Shown one piece after another: positions 62,496 to 64,000 of a DNA stretch of 64,000 bases. The notes beneath the pieces were generated by a model that saw only the letters and a list, made by a program, of their open reading frames with translations, had not been told where the DNA came from and searched no databases. Source of the DNA: an uncultured Eubacteriales bacterium (lineage in GTDB: Bacteria > Bacillota > Clostridia > Oscillospirales > Acutalibacteraceae); contig CAKSFK010000006.1 of NCBI GenBank assembly GCA_934454655.1, positions 8,018 to 72,017 on the forward strand, in the 5' to 3' direction. The translations under genes were made by a program, and so were the position numbers. Position 1 is the stretch's first letter. Each line of letters starts with the position of its first letter.

Positions 62496-63833
62496 ATGCC
62501 TGAAATTACACATAGAAAAAAGCGGCTGTCATCATTTAAGCTGATCGTTCTGGGCTTTGCCGGCGTCATAGTGCTTGGAGCGCTGATATTGATGCTGCCG
62601 TTTTCATCGACTGCCGGAGTTGTTACGCCGTTTCACGAGGCGCTGTTCACATCGACCTCCGCCGTTTGCGTTACGGGGCTGGTCGTGCAGGATACGGGCA
62701 GTTATTGGTCCGCTTTCGGGCAGACGGTAATACTGCTGCTGATTCAGATAGGCGGGCTCGGTGTTGTGACAGTTGCGGCACTTTTCGCTATGCTGTCCGG
62801 CAGAAAAATATCGCTGATGCAGCGCAGTACCATGCAGGATGCCATCTCTGCCCCGAAGGTCGGCGGGATCGTCCGCCTGACTCGTTTTATTGTGCGGGGA
62901 ACTTTTTTGATCGAGCTTATCGGGATGATCGTCATGCTGCCGACATTTTGCGGAAACTACGGTATTAAGGGAATTTGGATGGCGGCGTTTCATTCGGTTT
63001 CCGCCTTTTGCAACGCCGGCTTTGACATACTCGGCACCGCAGAAAACAAATACCCGTCTCTTACGGGATACATCGGAGATCCTGCAATAAACATTGCAAT
63101 TATGCTTTTAATTATTGTGGGCGGTATTGGATTTTTGACCTGGGACGATATTTACACAAACAAGTGGCATTTCAAAAAATACCGTATGCAAAGTAAGGTC
63201 ATATTGGTAACAACGGCAATCCTCATTATTGCTCCCGCAGTATTCTTTTTCTTCTGCGATTTTACGGGGCTGCCGCTCGCCGAAAGGATTCTTGCGTCGC
63301 TTTTTCAGTCTGTCACACCGAGAACCGCCGGTTTCAATACCGCTGATCTTCCCGCTATGACCGGTTCTTCCAAGGCAATTATGATTCTGCTGATGCTCGT
63401 CGGCGGATCGCCCGGCTCCACGGCAGGCGGTATGAAAACGACCACGCTTGCCGTTCTGATTCTGAGTGCATTCTCCGTCTGTCGCAAAAAGGACGATGCC
63501 GAAGTCTGCGGCAGGCGCATTGACGGTTCGGCAGTGAAAAACGCCGCAGCCGTTGCCGTAATGTATTTCCTGCTGTTTTTTGTCGGCGGCATTGTTATCA
63601 GCACGGCAGAAGGTCTGCCGCTTAGCACCTGCCTTTACGAAACGGCGTCCGCTGTCGGAACGGTCGGGCTTACCCTTGGAATCACACCGCAGCTCGGTGT
63701 TCTTTCTCAGCTTATTTTGATCGTCTTGATGTATCTCGGCAGAGTCGGCGGACTTACCCTGATTTACGCGGCGATTTCCAACAAAAATCAGAGCGGAGCA
63801 AAGCTGCCGCTCGAAAAAATCACAGTCGGATAA
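62496..63833 (+). CDS. ktrB: Potassium uptake protein, TrkH/KtrB family
   Basis: This is the channel-like membrane subunit of a Ktr-type K+ (often Na+-coupled) uptake system. The 445-residue protein has the four pore loops of the family: SAVCVTGLVVQDTG (~51), SVSAFCNAGFDIL (~168), QSVTPRTAGFNTAD (~271) and ETASAVGTVGLTLG (~383), each with the selectivity-filter glycine, plus the gating-loop sequence GGSPGSTAGGMKTTT (~303). Its length is typical of KtrB. GGAGAAG lies upstream of ATG 62496. It is followed 15 bases later by the ktrA-like gene. No c-di-AMP riboswitch was recognised in the ~100-base leader. Confidence 0.95.
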   Translation: MPEITHRKKRLSSFKLIVLGFAGVIVLGALILMLPFSSTAGVVTPFHEALFTSTSAVCVTGLVVQDTGSYWSAFGQTVILLLIQIGGLGVVTVAALFAMLSGRKISLMQRSTMQDAISAPKVGGIVRLTRFIVRGTFLIELIGMIVMLPTFCGNYGIKGIWMAAFHSVSAFCNAGFDILGTAENKYPSLTGYIGDPAINIAIMLLIIVGGIGFLTWDDIYTNKWHFKKYRMQSKVILVTTAILIIAPAVFFFFCDFTGLPLAERILASLFQSVTPRTAGFNTADLPAMTGSSKAIMILLMLVGGSPGSTAGGMKTTTLAVLILSAFSVCRKKDDAEVCGRRIDGSAVKNAAAVAVMYFLLFFVGGIVISTAEGLPLSTCLYETASAVGTVGLTLGITPQLGVLSQLILIVLMYLGRVGGLTLIYAAISNKNQSGAKLPLEKITVG

Positions 63834-63848
63834 AGGAGTTACTATATT

Positions 63849-64000
63849 ATGAAAAACATATTGTTAATAGGTCTCGGCAGATTCGGTAGACATATTGCTT
63901 TACAGCTGAATAAGCTCGGACACGAGGTGATGGCGGTAGACAGCAACGAAGAAAGGGTCAATGAAATTCTGCCGATCGTTACTAACGCACAGATAGGTGA
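63849..64000 (+). CDS. ktrA: Potassium uptake regulatory subunit, TrkA/KtrA family (partial)
   Basis: The first 50 codons run off the right edge. MKNILLIGLGRFGRHIALQL gives the Rossmann glycine motif GLGRFG of the RCK/TrkA-N domain, and VMAVDSNEERVNEI has the Asp that binds the adenosine ribose. It is the cytoplasmic nucleotide-binding ring that gates KtrB. AAAGGAG precedes ATG 63849. The C-terminal half cannot be seen. Confidence 0.93.
   Translation, partial: MKNILLIGLGRFGRHIALQLNKLGHEVMAVDSNEERVNEILPIVTNAQIG

Overview
The window comes from an anaerobic, low-to-mid GC Firmicute of the Clostridia, most likely an Oscillospiraceae/Ruminococcus-like gut or rumen polysaccharide degrader. The evidence is the gene order ylxM-ffh-rpsP-khpA-rimM-trmD, an AddAB rather than RecBCD nuclease, HPr with a Ser46 site, strong AGGAGG ribosome binding sites, and secreted enzymes carrying type I dockerins. 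No species is claimed.

Region 1 (1-16.4 kb) is housekeeping: a partial kinase-fold phosphotransferase, addBA (minus), ylxM-ffh-rpsP-khpA-rimM-trmD (plus), a stand-alone HPr gene with its own promoter and terminator, a minus operon of a PTS_EIIC_2-type membrane protein, endonuclease III and pyridoxamine kinase, then a D-lactate-dehydrogenase-like gene, a histidine phosphatase and ruvX on the plus strand. Region 2 (16.4-17.65 kb) is decayed: an EAL (c-di-GMP phosphodiesterase) pseudogene with an internal deletion and the 3' end of an IS256-family element that abuts the stop codon of the next gene.

Region 3 (17.6-59.1 kb) is the centrepiece: about 41 kb with 20 genes all on the minus strand and no gap over 100 bp. 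In transcription order from an AraC-flanked promoter near 59.1 kb it holds a GH36 alpha-galactosidase; a CBM-fused solute-binding protein with two permeases; a NHL/YIP1 membrane protein; a DUF5696-like lipoprotein; a second permease pair with its own binding protein; a dockerin-tagged multi-CBM SGNH esterase; a 1536-residue multi-CBM protein with an internal dockerin and a C-terminal glycosidase-like domain; a 1637-residue membrane-anchored CBM/B-repeat protein without an enzyme domain; a lipoprotein and a cytoplasmic protein that repeat that glycosidase-like domain; a GH2 beta-galactosidase; a GH78-type alpha-L-rhamnosidase; a ROK sugar kinase; a SIS/GmhA-like isomerase; a small SGNH hydrolase; and a GH106-like glycosidase. 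The inferred job is capture, surface cleavage, import and intracellular dismantling of an acylated polysaccharide rich in galactose and rhamnose. The transport ATPase and the cohesin scaffold must lie elsewhere.

Region 4 (59.2-64 kb) holds the divergent AraC regulator, a GH63/trehalase-like glycosidase sharing a bidirectional terminator with it, about 1 kb of decayed sequence including a PAP2-like gene fragment, and a KtrB/KtrA potassium uptake pair cut by the window edge.

The items most worth follow-up are the glycosidase-like domain present at three cellular addresses, the repeated CBM/B-repeat modules and the membrane-anchored protein built from them, and the YIP1/DUF5696 pair set between two ABC importers.
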